A DNA stretch of 64,000 nt from contig JAKFWA010000024.1 of NCBI GenBank assembly GCA_021732995.1, forward strand, positions 1 to 64,000, read 5' to 3'. The notes under the pieces were generated by a model. That model was not told where the DNA came from. It saw only the letters and a program-made list of their open reading frames with translations, and did no database searches. A program made the position numbers and the translations under genes. This DNA comes from Planctomycetaceae bacterium. GTDB lineage: Bacteria > Planctomycetota > Planctomycetia > Planctomycetales > Planctomycetaceae. How positions within the stretch are numbered: the first letter of the stretch is position 1; every line of letters begins with the position of its first letter. Positions 37,625 to 45,994 of the stretch are shown here, in pieces.

Positions 37625-38266
37625 GTGGAAATCTCCGAAGTCCGGATCAAACTGATGGATGATCCCAACGAACGGCTGTTGGGATTCTGTTCCGTCACTT
37701 TCGATGGCTGGTTTGTGATTCGCGACCTCAAGATCATTCAAGGATCGAAGGGCCCCTTCGTCGCGATGCCCAGCCGCAAGCTCACGGATCGCTGCCCACG
37801 CTGCGGAACCAAGAATCATCTCCGAGCCCGCTTCTGCAACGACTGCGGAGTGGAACTCGATGAAGACCGGGCCATCAAGGACGACGATGGCCGCGCCAAG
37901 TTATACGCCGATATCGCCCATCCCATTAACTCGATTTGCCGCGACGCTATTCAAAGGCGCGTCATCGAGTCCTGGGATAAAGAGAAGGTCCTCGCGAAGC
38001 AACCGGGCTACATCTGCACCTACGACGATTACGGCGAGGATCGCATCGCCAAGCTGAAGCACCCGCAGAAAGCGGCGCCGGCTCGCGGCACGCCCACGAT
38101 TCGCTTCGACGGGCCGAACGACTCCACTCGACGTATTGAACCCGGCCAGTCCGAGGTCGCGAGACCACACCATCTCGACAGCCCCAACGTCACGCCGTCC
38201 AAACTCTCAGCCGAATCCAACTGGGAAAGCGGCTTCGACGAAGGCTTTGGTGTTGGAGTTCAATAA
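37625..38266 (+). CDS. spoVG: SpoVG-family RNA/DNA-binding regulator with inserted zinc ribbon
   Basis: 213 aa from a GTG preceded by consensus AGGAGG. Residues 1-52 match SpoVG: 'EVRIKLMDDPNERLLGFCSV', 'WFVIRDLKIIQGSKGPFVAMPSRK'. The conserved fold then resumes at about 94 with 'YADIAHPINSICRDAIQRRV'. Between them a four-Cys knuckle (C57-x2-C60 and C71-x2-C74) reads as a zinc ribbon replacing the short loop of ordinary 85-100-aa SpoVG. The C-terminal 80 residues are low complexity and probably disordered. Classical SpoVG binds nucleic acid and controls gene expression post-transcriptionally; the zinc module may alter specificity. Confidence 0.9.
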   Translation: MEISEVRIKLMDDPNERLLGFCSVTFDGWFVIRDLKIIQGSKGPFVAMPSRKLTDRCPRCGTKNHLRARFCNDCGVELDEDRAIKDDDGRAKLYADIAHPINSICRDAIQRRVIESWDKEKVLAKQPGYICTYDDYGEDRIAKLKHPQKAAPARGTPTIRFDGPNDSTRRIEPGQSEVARPHHLDSPNVTPSKLSAESNWESGFDEGFGVGVQ

Positions 38267-38319
38267 CGCGGTTCGGTGTCGCTGCCAGCTACCGGGCTGT
38301 TTCCTACCTACGTGCTGAC

Positions 38320-39351
38320 ATGTCACGAAGACCGAACGTGCGAGTCGACCAGTTCGGGCTGCCGTTTCTGGTGCTCGAAGAGAATCGATTCGCCTTCGCG
38401 AGCGTCACTGCCCTCATTGAGGAAGCTCCGAAGTCGTATGGTCGCCAAGTGCTGATCTACGGCCCCACCGGCTGCGGCAAATCTCATTTGGCCGAACTGC
38501 TCGTGCGCGAACTGCGACGCACGGGGAAGCCTGAGATCACGAGCCTGTCCGCGTCAGAACTCCTCGTGGAAGACGCCGAGTCTTTGGATCAGAGGCTGAA
38601 GCTCGAAGCCGCGCCGCGCGGCAGCAAAGTGCGACGGGCCATCATCTGCAGCGACATTCAGGCGATCGTGAATCAGCAGGCGGCTCAGGCAAATCTGGTC
38701 CGCATCATGGACGACTGCCGCACCCTCAGCATTGATCTGCTGATGACGTCCAACAGGTCGCCGGGCGACCTTTCTGGATTGTCGGCGCGACTGAGAAACC
38801 GTTTGCAAAGCGGAGTCTGCGCGGCTGTTCGCAAGCCAGGGCCGACGGCTCGCCAAGCGTTGATCGAGCACTCTTGCAGCCACCTGCAGATCGCCATTCT
38901 GCCCGAAGCCATCAGGTTGCTGGCCAAGCAACTGCCGGTTTCGCCGCGTGAGCTGTTCGGTGCCGTGCAACGCTTCGATCAATTAGCCAGACAGCATCGA
39001 CAACAGCTCGATGCGTCCTTTGCCAAGGTCTTTCTGACACACGAAATCGCGCCGAAGACTCTGACGATTGATGATATCGCCAAAGCCGTCTCCAGAGAGT
39101 TCGGACTCAAACTCGTCGATGTGCGTTCTGACTTGCGCGACCAACAGCTCAAGACTGCCCGCCAGTGCGCAATGTTTCTGGCCCGCGAAATCGCTCGTGA
39201 ACCGTTAACCGTCATCGGTGCGTACTTCGGCAACCGCAGCCACAGCACCGTGCTGCACAGCTGCCATCGCATTCAGGAATCGCTGGGCGAAGACGCCAAG
39301 CTGCGGCAGCGTTTGGAGATCATCCGGCAGTCACTCGGCAGCGGTTTGTAA
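38320..39351 (+). CDS. DnaA-like AAA+ ATPase (domains III and IV only)
   Basis: 343 aa, shorter than replication initiator DnaA (about 450) because domains I and II are missing. Walker A 'YGPTGCGKSHLAE' (residues 47-59); the Walker B position reads 'AIICSDIQAI', with Ser111-Asp112 in place of Asp-Asp. Sensor I region 'LLMTSNRSPGDLSGLSARLRNRL' matches DnaA. The C-terminal domain IV has 'ARQCAMFLAREIAREPL' and 'IGAYFGNRSHSTVLHSCHRI', the DnaA-box-binding signature with N-R-S-H for the usual G-R-D-H. So it is a paralogue of DnaA, not an Hda, and may bind DNA and influence replication or transcription. Follows spoVG by 53 bp. Confidence 0.88.
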   Translation: MSRRPNVRVDQFGLPFLVLEENRFAFASVTALIEEAPKSYGRQVLIYGPTGCGKSHLAELLVRELRRTGKPEITSLSASELLVEDAESLDQRLKLEAAPRGSKVRRAIICSDIQAIVNQQAAQANLVRIMDDCRTLSIDLLMTSNRSPGDLSGLSARLRNRLQSGVCAAVRKPGPTARQALIEHSCSHLQIAILPEAIRLLAKQLPVSPRELFGAVQRFDQLARQHRQQLDASFAKVFLTHEIAPKTLTIDDIAKAVSREFGLKLVDVRSDLRDQQLKTARQCAMFLAREIAREPLTVIGAYFGNRSHSTVLHSCHRIQESLGEDAKLRQRLEIIRQSLGSGL

Positions 39352-39391
39352 GCGCAGAGGAAACAAGCTGGCGTGCCGCTCGCTCATCACA

Positions 39392-39943
39392 TCAATTGGG
39401 CGGAGTGCCTTCGATTAATCGCCGCAACAGGATCTCGTCCACTCGACCTTTGAAACGCACCTTGCCATCGATCTCGACGACAGGGACGTCAGTCGTAAAC
39501 TTCGCAATCAGGATCGCGTCCTTGTCGATGTCCACTTCATGCACCGCCGGCAAATAGTGTCCGTATCGCTCCAGCACGTCCTTGGCGATGTCACACAAGT
39601 GACACTCCTGACGCGTGTAGAGAATCAACTTACGGAACCGTCGGCCCGGTCGCTGCGGAGCCCAGTCCAGCAGCCCCGCCCGCATCCGATGTCCGGCATA
39701 ACATAAGGCCAGCCCGACGAACGGCCAGACCAGCCGCACCGGATACCAGAAGTGCGGCAGCCGGGCGGGCAGCTTTCCAGCCAGATCCATGCCCGATATC
39801 ACGGCGATCGCCACACCAAAATAAAACACCGCGCCTGCGATGGTCGCACGCCACTGAAAAATCGACCGGGAAAACCCCGACCGCGTCGCGGCTGGCATTT
39901 CGGCGGTGTCAATTTCAGTTTCTGCTTCGAATGAATCATCCAC
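39392..39943 (-). CDS. Membrane protein with glutaredoxin-like domain
   Basis: 183 aa. Two hydrophobic helices (about residues 33-54 and 68-85) precede a C-terminal thioredoxin-fold domain with redox motif CHLC in 'LYTRQECHLCDIAKDVL' and the cis-Pro region 'TTDVPVVEIDGKVRFKGRVDE', typical of glutaredoxin/DUF836 proteins. The redox domain is probably cytosolic and membrane-tethered. Convergent with the DnaA-like gene. Confidence 0.85.
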   Translation of the reverse strand: MDDSFEAETEIDTAEMPAATRSGFSRSIFQWRATIAGAVFYFGVAIAVISGMDLAGKLPARLPHFWYPVRLVWPFVGLALCYAGHRMRAGLLDWAPQRPGRRFRKLILYTRQECHLCDIAKDVLERYGHYLPAVHEVDIDKDAILIAKFTTDVPVVEIDGKVRFKGRVDEILLRRLIEGTPPN

Positions 39944-40229
39944 GACATGTACCCGTCAAAAGAGAGCCGACCTCCGAATACGCCGGCGAGAGATCTATAG
40001 ATGAAATCATTCTCGGCGCCACTACCGGACTTCGACGTCGACCTTGCCGGTTGCAACACACAGAGGGCGTTTAGGGACGACATATGATTTTGCCTTGATG
40101 TGCGGCGAGCCGAGAGGACTCGCTGAATCTTAATAAGTTTCTGCCTGAGCCCCTGATGAGCCGAAAGACGCCTTCCACGTTCTTGAAGCAGACGTTCATG
40201 ATTCGCGAAGACACAGACAAGGAGCCTAT

Positions 40230-41765
40230 ATGCAAACGCATTCGAAGCTTCCTGCGACACAGAACCGCGCTGAATTTCATGACTGCTGGCAGCGGCTCGT
40301 TCGCTGGTCGCCAGACGATCAAGAGTCCGCATCCCCGTTCGCAATGCGACTGGCCAAGGAAGAGGGTTGGTCATTGGCCTTCGCTCGGCGAGCTATTGAG
40401 GAATACAAACGCTTCGTATTCCTGAGCGTCGTTGCCGGACACGTGGTCTGCCCTTCTGAAGAAGTCGATCAGGTCTGGCACATGCACCTGACCTTCACGA
40501 TGTCTTACTGGAGTGACTTGTGCGACCAGGTACTGCAACAACCGTTGCATCACCATCCATCGAAAGGCGGTCGCGCGGAACACGACAAGCATGTGGCGCT
40601 CTACGAACAAACGCTGGCGAGCTATCGCTTCTGGTTCGGTGAAGAACCACCCGAGGAGATCTGGCCAACGCCGGCACGACGCTTTGAGGATGATGACGCC
40701 CGGCGCGTGAGTCTGCGGCGCTATTGGCTATTGAAAAAGCCCGCCCCGAGACTGCTCGCAGTTGTGAGCGAGAAGCTGCAACAAGCCGGTCAGATAGCCG
40801 CACGTCATTTGTGGTTCCCTGGACGACGTATGCGATGGGCAGGTGCTCTGGCGATCCTGCCTCTGGCTGCAACAGGGAATCCCCTGAACTGGTCGGGAGT
40901 GGAGTTTCTCGGCCTCTACGCCGCGGTATTGGCAGGCGTCATCAGCCTCGGCTCGATGATCCGATATGCATGGTGGCCTGAGGACGAAGAGCCGACCGAG
41001 AACCTCACGCCGGAAGAAGTGGCGTGCCTGCAGGGCAACGACAAGCTGGCCATTCATACGGCATTGGCACGCCTGATGACGACGAATGTCATTCAATGCA
41101 TTCCATTCGGATCAGAAGAACACTTCCGGATCAGCGGCCCGTTGCCAGAGCAGCCTTCGCAGCTTGAGTCGGCACTCATCAGCAAGATCAGCAACAGTCA
41201 AGACGTCACGCTCGCAGACCTGCATGCAACAGGTTCACCCGTCACCCAGTCGCTGGAATCCGCGTTGCGTGATCGCGGCTGGCTGACGACCGAAGACTAC
41301 GCATCGACCGCGCGCTTCGTTCCCTTCGTGATGACCGCCGGTGTCGCCATTGTTGGCGCCGCCAAAGTGGCGGTGGGACTAAGCCGTGAGAAGCCCGTCG
41401 GGTTCTTGACCGTGGCCGTTGTGGTCACGTTCGTCATCGCGCTGATGTTCCTGAAAAGGCCTCGCGTTACTCACGCCGTGCATCGCTGGTTGAAAGAGCA
41501 GCGCGCGACGCACAGCCCGCTTAAGGACGTGCGCAGCATGTCCAATCCCACCAGCCAGGATGTAGCCTTGGCGACCGCGCTATTTGGATCACTCGCGTTG
41601 ACCGGCACCGTCTGCGAGCCACTGCAAGCCGCGTGGCTTCGTAACCGGAAGACAGCCGGGTCGAGTGGCTGCGGAACAAGCGGCTGTGGTGCCAGTGGCT
41701 GCGGCGGAGGCGGGTGTGGAGGTGGAAGCGGCTGCGGAGGTTGTGGCGGCGGTGGTGGTGACTGA
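40230..41765 (+). CDS. TIGR04222-type membrane protein with Cys/Gly-rich tail
   Basis: 511 aa from an ATG with AAGGAG. The N-terminal 130 residues carry 'YKRFVFLSVVAG', 'EEVDQVWHMHLTFT' and 'HHHPSKGG', the pattern of the plant-type glycine-rich-domain (GRDP) module. Membrane helices lie near 205-250 and 365-410. The last 35 residues are only Gly, Cys, Ser and Ala with Cys every third to fifth position (GCGTSGCGASGCGGGG and onward), the typical end of TIGR04222 proteins. Function of the family is unknown; a cysteine-rich extracytoplasmic tail suggests metal binding or cross-linking. Confidence 0.82.
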   Translation: MQTHSKLPATQNRAEFHDCWQRLVRWSPDDQESASPFAMRLAKEEGWSLAFARRAIEEYKRFVFLSVVAGHVVCPSEEVDQVWHMHLTFTMSYWSDLCDQVLQQPLHHHPSKGGRAEHDKHVALYEQTLASYRFWFGEEPPEEIWPTPARRFEDDDARRVSLRRYWLLKKPAPRLLAVVSEKLQQAGQIAARHLWFPGRRMRWAGALAILPLAATGNPLNWSGVEFLGLYAAVLAGVISLGSMIRYAWWPEDEEPTENLTPEEVACLQGNDKLAIHTALARLMTTNVIQCIPFGSEEHFRISGPLPEQPSQLESALISKISNSQDVTLADLHATGSPVTQSLESALRDRGWLTTEDYASTARFVPFVMTAGVAIVGAAKVAVGLSREKPVGFLTVAVVVTFVIALMFLKRPRVTHAVHRWLKEQRATHSPLKDVRSMSNPTSQDVALATALFGSLALTGTVCEPLQAAWLRNRKTAGSSGCGTSGCGASGCGGGGCGGGSGCGGCGGGGGD

Positions 41766-42006
41766 ACCCCGGTCGTGTCTTGCTTTCAGATCCAGTCTGA
41801 ACTCAAGAAGTGAGTAGAAGCTCGCTTCATCTTGCTCTCGCCGATCGAGTCCCGGCCCTCAGTTCGAAAACGGCCTTGTCTTCGGTTGCCAACTGGCTGC
41901 CCCGAACTCATCGTTCTACCGGTAAGTTTGTACTCGTTCTGAGGCAGACTCGTGAATCTGCTTCGCGAGGCAATCGATGACCAGCGCACCGGTGGAAGGA
42001 TTGCTC

Positions 42007-43458
42007 ATGGCTGATCTGGCGGATGGCGAATCAGTGGAAGTGAAGGGGTCGGCGGCGAAGCCGTATGTCATCAAGAACACGGGTGGAGTTTACTCGTGTT
42101 CGTGCCCGGCCTGGCGGAATCAGTCGATCGCGATCGAGCAGCGGACCTGCAAGCACATCCGCAAGATTCGCGGCGACGAAGCTGAGAACGCACGCATCGG
42201 CTCCGCGCTGCCGCAGAAGCCTGTGAAGGCATCGAAGAGTACGACTGAAGGTGAAGAAGACGCGGGCAGCACGGAACCTCCAATTCTGCTCGCCGAGTCT
42301 TGGGACAATGCACTCGACCTCGCCGGCTGGTGGATGAGCGAGAAGCTCGATGGTGTCCGGGCCTATTGGGACGGCAAGCAATTCATCTCGCGGCAAGGCA
42401 ATTTGTACCACGCTCCGGACTGGTTCATTGAAGGTCTGCCAAGTGTGCCGCTGGACGGTGAGTTGTGGCTTGATCGCAAGGCGTTTCAGCGAACAGTCAG
42501 CATCGTGCGGAGGCAAGACAAGAGCGACCAGTGGAAGAGCATTCGCTATCTGGTATTCGATGCTCCGTCGCAGACAGGACGATTTGAGGAACGTTTGGAG
42601 TTCCTCAAGGATGGTGCGTCTTCCTGGAAAAACGAGTTCCTGCAGGTTCATCAGCAAGAGCTGTGTCGCGATGTAATTCAACTGCGCGAAGAATTGAGAC
42701 GCATCGAGTCAGTGGGTGGCGAGGGGCTCATGCTGCGCGAGCCAGGCTCGTTGTATGTTGCGGGCCGCTCCACAACGCTGCTGAAGGTCAAGACCTTCCA
42801 TGATGCGGAGGCCGTTGTGATCGGTCACGAACCCGGCAAAGGTCGACATGCGGGCCGATTGGGGGCGCTCGTCGCACAGTTGCCAAGCGGAAAACAGTTC
42901 TCTGTTGGTACCGGCTTCAGCGACCGCCAGCGCGAGAATCCGCCAGCCATCGGCAGCCTGATTCAGTTCCGCTATCAGGAGCTGAGCGACGCCGGCATCC
43001 CACGTTTCCCGAGCTACGTCGGCCTTCGCACGGATGTCGATCTCGGATCGGCAACTCCAACAACTGCCGAGCCTGTGAAGAAGCAGGCGGCTGATGTCAT
43101 CAAGGTGCCAGCCCCTCGCGCGAAGAGTCAGGCGACGACTAAGTCGGAAAAGGCAGTTGCCGCCGCTTCTACCCCGGCTGCACCTCCTGTCGCGCCCGGC
43201 GGACCGCGGCTCTTCGAGTTTGTGGAAGGAACGTCCAGCAAGTTCTGGGAGATCAGCCTTGCGGGCAGTGATGTTACGACTCGTTGGGGTCGTATCGGAA
43301 CCGATGGACAATCCAAAACAAAACCCTTTGGCAGTCCCGAGAAGGCCCGCGCTGAATACGACAAGCTCGTCGCCGAGAAGACCGGTAAGGGATATGTGGA
43401 AGTTGGTGGAAGCGCTGCACCTGAAGGTCTCGTGGAGACTTCCTTGCGTGTCTTATAG
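42007..43458 (+). CDS. ATP-dependent DNA ligase fused to SWIM and WGR domains
   Basis: 483 aa. Residues 31-50 form a SWIM zinc finger (C31-x-C33, C48-x-H50). The nucleotidyltransferase core follows, with adenylation Lys113 in 'SEKLDGVRAYWDG', 'LDGELWLDRK', 'VGGEGLMLREPGS' and 'LLKVKTFHDAEAVVIG', then a small OB-fold with 'LIQFRYQELSDAGIPRFP'. After a Pro/Ala linker, a WGR domain ends the protein ('SKFWEISLAGSDVTTRWGRIG'). An ATG at 41977 also has a fair ribosome site; 42007 has the stronger GGAAGGA and starts at the SWIM module. Such ligases seal nicks with ATP, and the extra domains likely guide it to damaged DNA. The neighbouring fragment also belongs to a WGR-associated family. Confidence 0.93.
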   Translation: MADLADGESVEVKGSAAKPYVIKNTGGVYSCSCPAWRNQSIAIEQRTCKHIRKIRGDEAENARIGSALPQKPVKASKSTTEGEEDAGSTEPPILLAESWDNALDLAGWWMSEKLDGVRAYWDGKQFISRQGNLYHAPDWFIEGLPSVPLDGELWLDRKAFQRTVSIVRRQDKSDQWKSIRYLVFDAPSQTGRFEERLEFLKDGASSWKNEFLQVHQQELCRDVIQLREELRRIESVGGEGLMLREPGSLYVAGRSTTLLKVKTFHDAEAVVIGHEPGKGRHAGRLGALVAQLPSGKQFSVGTGFSDRQRENPPAIGSLIQFRYQELSDAGIPRFPSYVGLRTDVDLGSATPTTAEPVKKQAADVIKVPAPRAKSQATTKSEKAVAAASTPAAPPVAPGGPRLFEFVEGTSSKFWEISLAGSDVTTRWGRIGTDGQSKTKPFGSPEKARAEYDKLVAEKTGKGYVEVGGSAAPEGLVETSLRVL

Positions 43459-43501
43459 ATGGAGCAGCTCGATCGCACACAAGACGACGAGGATCTCGGT
43501 G

Positions 43502-44035
43502 ACGTGCTGGATACCGTATCGTGAGTATGCACCCGATGATGACGTGATGGCGCTAAACGATGTTCCGCCGCTGGCGCTGTCCGAGATCATGCGCGACGCT
43601 GATTTGTTCGTCGGAGTATCCAGTCTGGGCAACGATCCCAACTGGCACGACGGTGGGCAGGGCGGCTACTACCGCGACTACTGGACTGGGTACTCGTTCG
43701 GAACGTTGTCGGAGTCCGCGAAGACTCGTCGCGAGGTCCTGCAGCGACTGATCCCGCGATTGAAGATCGCAGGCCGTTGCACGTTCGAGAATCGCTTCCT
43801 GGTGGTCCGGGGAGATCTGCGGACGTACCGCATCCACTTCGGCAGCGGCAATATTCAGATGGAGCCGAACGATCAATACCTGTGCATCGTCCCTAAGCCA
43901 GACGCGGGTGAGGATGTCTTCCTGCCCTTCGAAGGAGATCGCACGCTGTCGATCATCTTGAGCAAAGCCCTGATGCTGGCTGACGACAAGAAGATCAAAG
44001 ACCCGACGATCCTGTCACAGATTCAACTGCGTTGA
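43502..44035 (+). pseudogene. C-terminal remnant of DUF4132/DUF7737 (MolR-like) protein
   Basis: About 175 codons match my recollection of the C-terminal end of WGR-DUF4132-DUF7737 proteins: 'PPLALSEIMRDADLFVGVSSLGNDPNW', 'GYYRDYWTGYSFG', 'RLIPRLKIAGRCTFENRFLVVRGDLRTY' split across the region and 'HFGSGNIQMEPNDQYLCIVP'. The full proteins exceed 1000 aa; everything N-terminal is missing because the DNA ligase gene ends 43 bp upstream. The first in-frame ATG is at 43547 with no clear ribosome site. Either a decayed remnant or a stand-alone domain. The frame continues upstream into the ligase gene only by chance. Confidence 0.75.
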
Positions 44036-44098
44036 GCCGCATGAATCTCTTTGCCGCGGTTAGCGGACTAAATCTCTGGATAACTCAAAGGACACCGC

Positions 44099-44896
44099 AT
44101 GGACTACAGCAAGATTGACAGCTTCGCTGGGTGGGTCGGCATTGGGCTGGCCGTGTATTTCCTGCTGCCCACCTTGCTGATTTACTTCATGCAGGTCTTT
44201 CGTGCCGAGAACATGGCTCAGCCGCTAAAACCAGACGTTCTGCTACCTCCGACGGTCAACTCTGAACTCTCGATGTATCGTCGAGATCTGGTGCAACTGG
44301 GGTTCGAGTCGCGTGGCATCCTCCTCATCTCCGGCATGGTCAACAATGTCACCGCGCTGTCGGAACTTTATGTGAATTCAGCGTCAGGCGACCTCGCGCT
44401 CGTCAGCTACATCTATAGCATCGTCAACGGGGAGTTGGGTGAGACAACTCAGTACACCGAGTACGTCCGCCGATTTCGCTCGGCCGATCTGGTACTGCTG
44501 CAGACCAACAACGCGGATCGGCGTGGTGCGTTTCTGGATGATCCTGGAGAGCTTTCATTCCGACTGCCTTCCGTGGCTGACATCCGCGAACTTTACGCTT
44601 TGCACTTGCGACTCCTGGAACGCCACGCGGCGGGCATGAGGCCATTCATCCGAGTGGATGAAGAGTTTGGCGGTGATCGACTGAAGTACCTGGAAGCGAT
44701 CACGCGCGAGTGCTTTGAACGTCAGACGGAGCGCGGCTGGATGAAGTACAACGAGCAAGGCAAATACTGGAAGCCGACGCTGTGGGGTGCATTTCGCATG
44801 GTGGCTCAGGAACTGCCCCCGATTAAGCAGATCCGCGCGATGCGACATCGAACGCTAGGCCGTCGCCACCTGATGGAACTCAGCGAGGCGTTCTGA
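44099..44896 (+). CDS. Uncharacterised membrane-anchored protein
   Basis: 265 aa with AAAGGA before the ATG. One membrane helix (about 12-33) follows a short polar start. The rest is a soluble, mixed alpha/beta-looking domain with no motif I recognise ('MYRRDLVQLGFESRGILLISGM', 'FRLPSVADIRELYALHLRLLERH', 'GRRHLMELSEAF'). It sits between the DUF4132 remnant and the beta-grasp-like gene, 55 bp before the latter, so it may belong to the same functional unit, but this is inference. Confidence 0.7.
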   Translation: MDYSKIDSFAGWVGIGLAVYFLLPTLLIYFMQVFRAENMAQPLKPDVLLPPTVNSELSMYRRDLVQLGFESRGILLISGMVNNVTALSELYVNSASGDLALVSYIYSIVNGELGETTQYTEYVRRFRSADLVLLQTNNADRRGAFLDDPGELSFRLPSVADIRELYALHLRLLERHAAGMRPFIRVDEEFGGDRLKYLEAITRECFERQTERGWMKYNEQGKYWKPTLWGAFRMVAQELPPIKQIRAMRHRTLGRRHLMELSEAF

Positions 44897-44951
44897 GAAC
44901 GCGCTGCGAACCGATGTGTTTCGACGACTCGATTAGATGTGCGAGGATGCC

Positions 44952-45350
44952 ATGACGACACTGTTGATTCGCGACGAGGACCTGAGCACCGGTAAGGCCA
45001 TTCAGGAGTTCTCGCTCGACTTCCTGACGGAGCACATCACGGTCAGGGAGCTCATTCGCAGCCGCGTCTATCAGGAAGTCAACGACTTCAATCTTCGCGG
45101 AAGTAAAGGCGAGTTTCGTGGCATCATCGCGTCTGCGAACTCTGAGCGTACGGCGACGGGCTATCGCATGAAGACCTCGCGAAGCATTGATTGGAAGGAA
45201 CAGTTCGTGTTGGCGACGCAGGCCTTTGAGCAGGGACGAGTGCTGATTCTCGTGAACGATCAGCAGATGCAGTCGCTGGATGAAGAGATCACAGTTGCTG
45301 CTCAGACCGTCGTCACGTTCGTGAAGCTTGTATTACTGGTTGGTGGTTGA
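44952..45350 (+). CDS. Putative ubiquitin/MoaD-like beta-grasp protein ending in Gly-Gly
   Basis: 132 aa from the ATG at 44952 (GAGG six bases upstream); an ATG at 44937 is weaker. An N-terminal beta-hairpin-like part (residues 3-28), helix 'VRELIRSRVYQEVNDF' (31-46), an insert of about 45 residues, then 'RVLILVNDQQMQSLDEEITV' and the final strand 'VTFVKLVLLVGG' ending exactly at Gly131-Gly132. Order and spacing recall ubiquitin and MoaD/ThiS. Proteins of this pattern, as I recall, neighbour DUF4132 genes. Family recognition is from memory; the beta-grasp fold is inference from pattern, and the free C-terminal diglycine is seen directly. Confidence 0.7.
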   Translation: MTTLLIRDEDLSTGKAIQEFSLDFLTEHITVRELIRSRVYQEVNDFNLRGSKGEFRGIIASANSERTATGYRMKTSRSIDWKEQFVLATQAFEQGRVLILVNDQQMQSLDEEITVAAQTVVTFVKLVLLVGG

Positions 45351-45994
45351 ACGCGGCGGACTAAAGTCCCATCAATGGTGGTCCCACAGGCTTCATCGCA
45401 ATCAATCTTCAGTAACGAATCGCATGTTGAGGCGTGGAAAACGCCATGCTGCCGGTTGCTTAGGACATGACGCGCGCAAGTTAGGCTGATGGTTGCAGTC
45501 ACGGTCTTGAGTGCCTCGCTTCAAGAGAATTTCTCTGAATGAGGAATCGCTGACCCTTCAGATTAACAGTGCCGTCGTCTGATCTTCGCTGAGTCATTGA
45601 GCAATCGTCGGAAAGACAACGCTATCAAATGAGTTCCGTCGAGTTCTCAGTCATGTGCACCCTGCATCCTGTGTGCAGTTTGTTGAACGGTGTGCTGTGA
45701 AATCTCTGGATCTCCACACGTGGAAAGCGTCAGCCAGCGAGATCTGATCACTGGCAAATCAGGATGCGTCAACGCATCGGCATGCGGCTACGGAACGGAA
45801 ATCGCTTTCCACCTTTCACGACGCCGATCCTGAAAGCACGACATCACGAGCAGTCAGGAGCTGCATCATCTGATGCAGACGCTTCAGCAAGCGCTCGGTC
45901 TTTGGTTCGCGCCCTGATGTGCGATCTCAAACCGATGCGAAGCCTGCGTCACCAATAGTGTCTGATGAGTAACGTCGTTTGTAGAGGAGCAGAA
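45351..45994. other. Intergenic region upstream of the DUF1559 gene
   Basis: 644 bp with no convincing gene. The only notable element is a perfect 8-bp inverted repeat CTGCATCA-TC-TGATGCAG at 45861-45878, which could be an operator. The ribosome-binding site GAGGAG for the DUF1559 gene ends the region. Confidence 0.5.

Noticed and set aside
38267-38400. Replication origin next to the DnaA-like gene
   Set aside because: No DnaA-box cluster or AT-rich unwinding stretch seen; the gene is a paralogue inside an ispE-spoVG context.
43094-43501. Upstream half of the frame containing the DUF4132 remnant
   Set aside because: It overlaps the WGR end of the ligase in another frame and shows no family pattern before about 43502.
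45351-45994. RNA gene (tmRNA, 6S, SRP or RNase P) in the 644-bp gap
   Set aside because: None of the conserved core motifs of these RNAs could be found on either strand.
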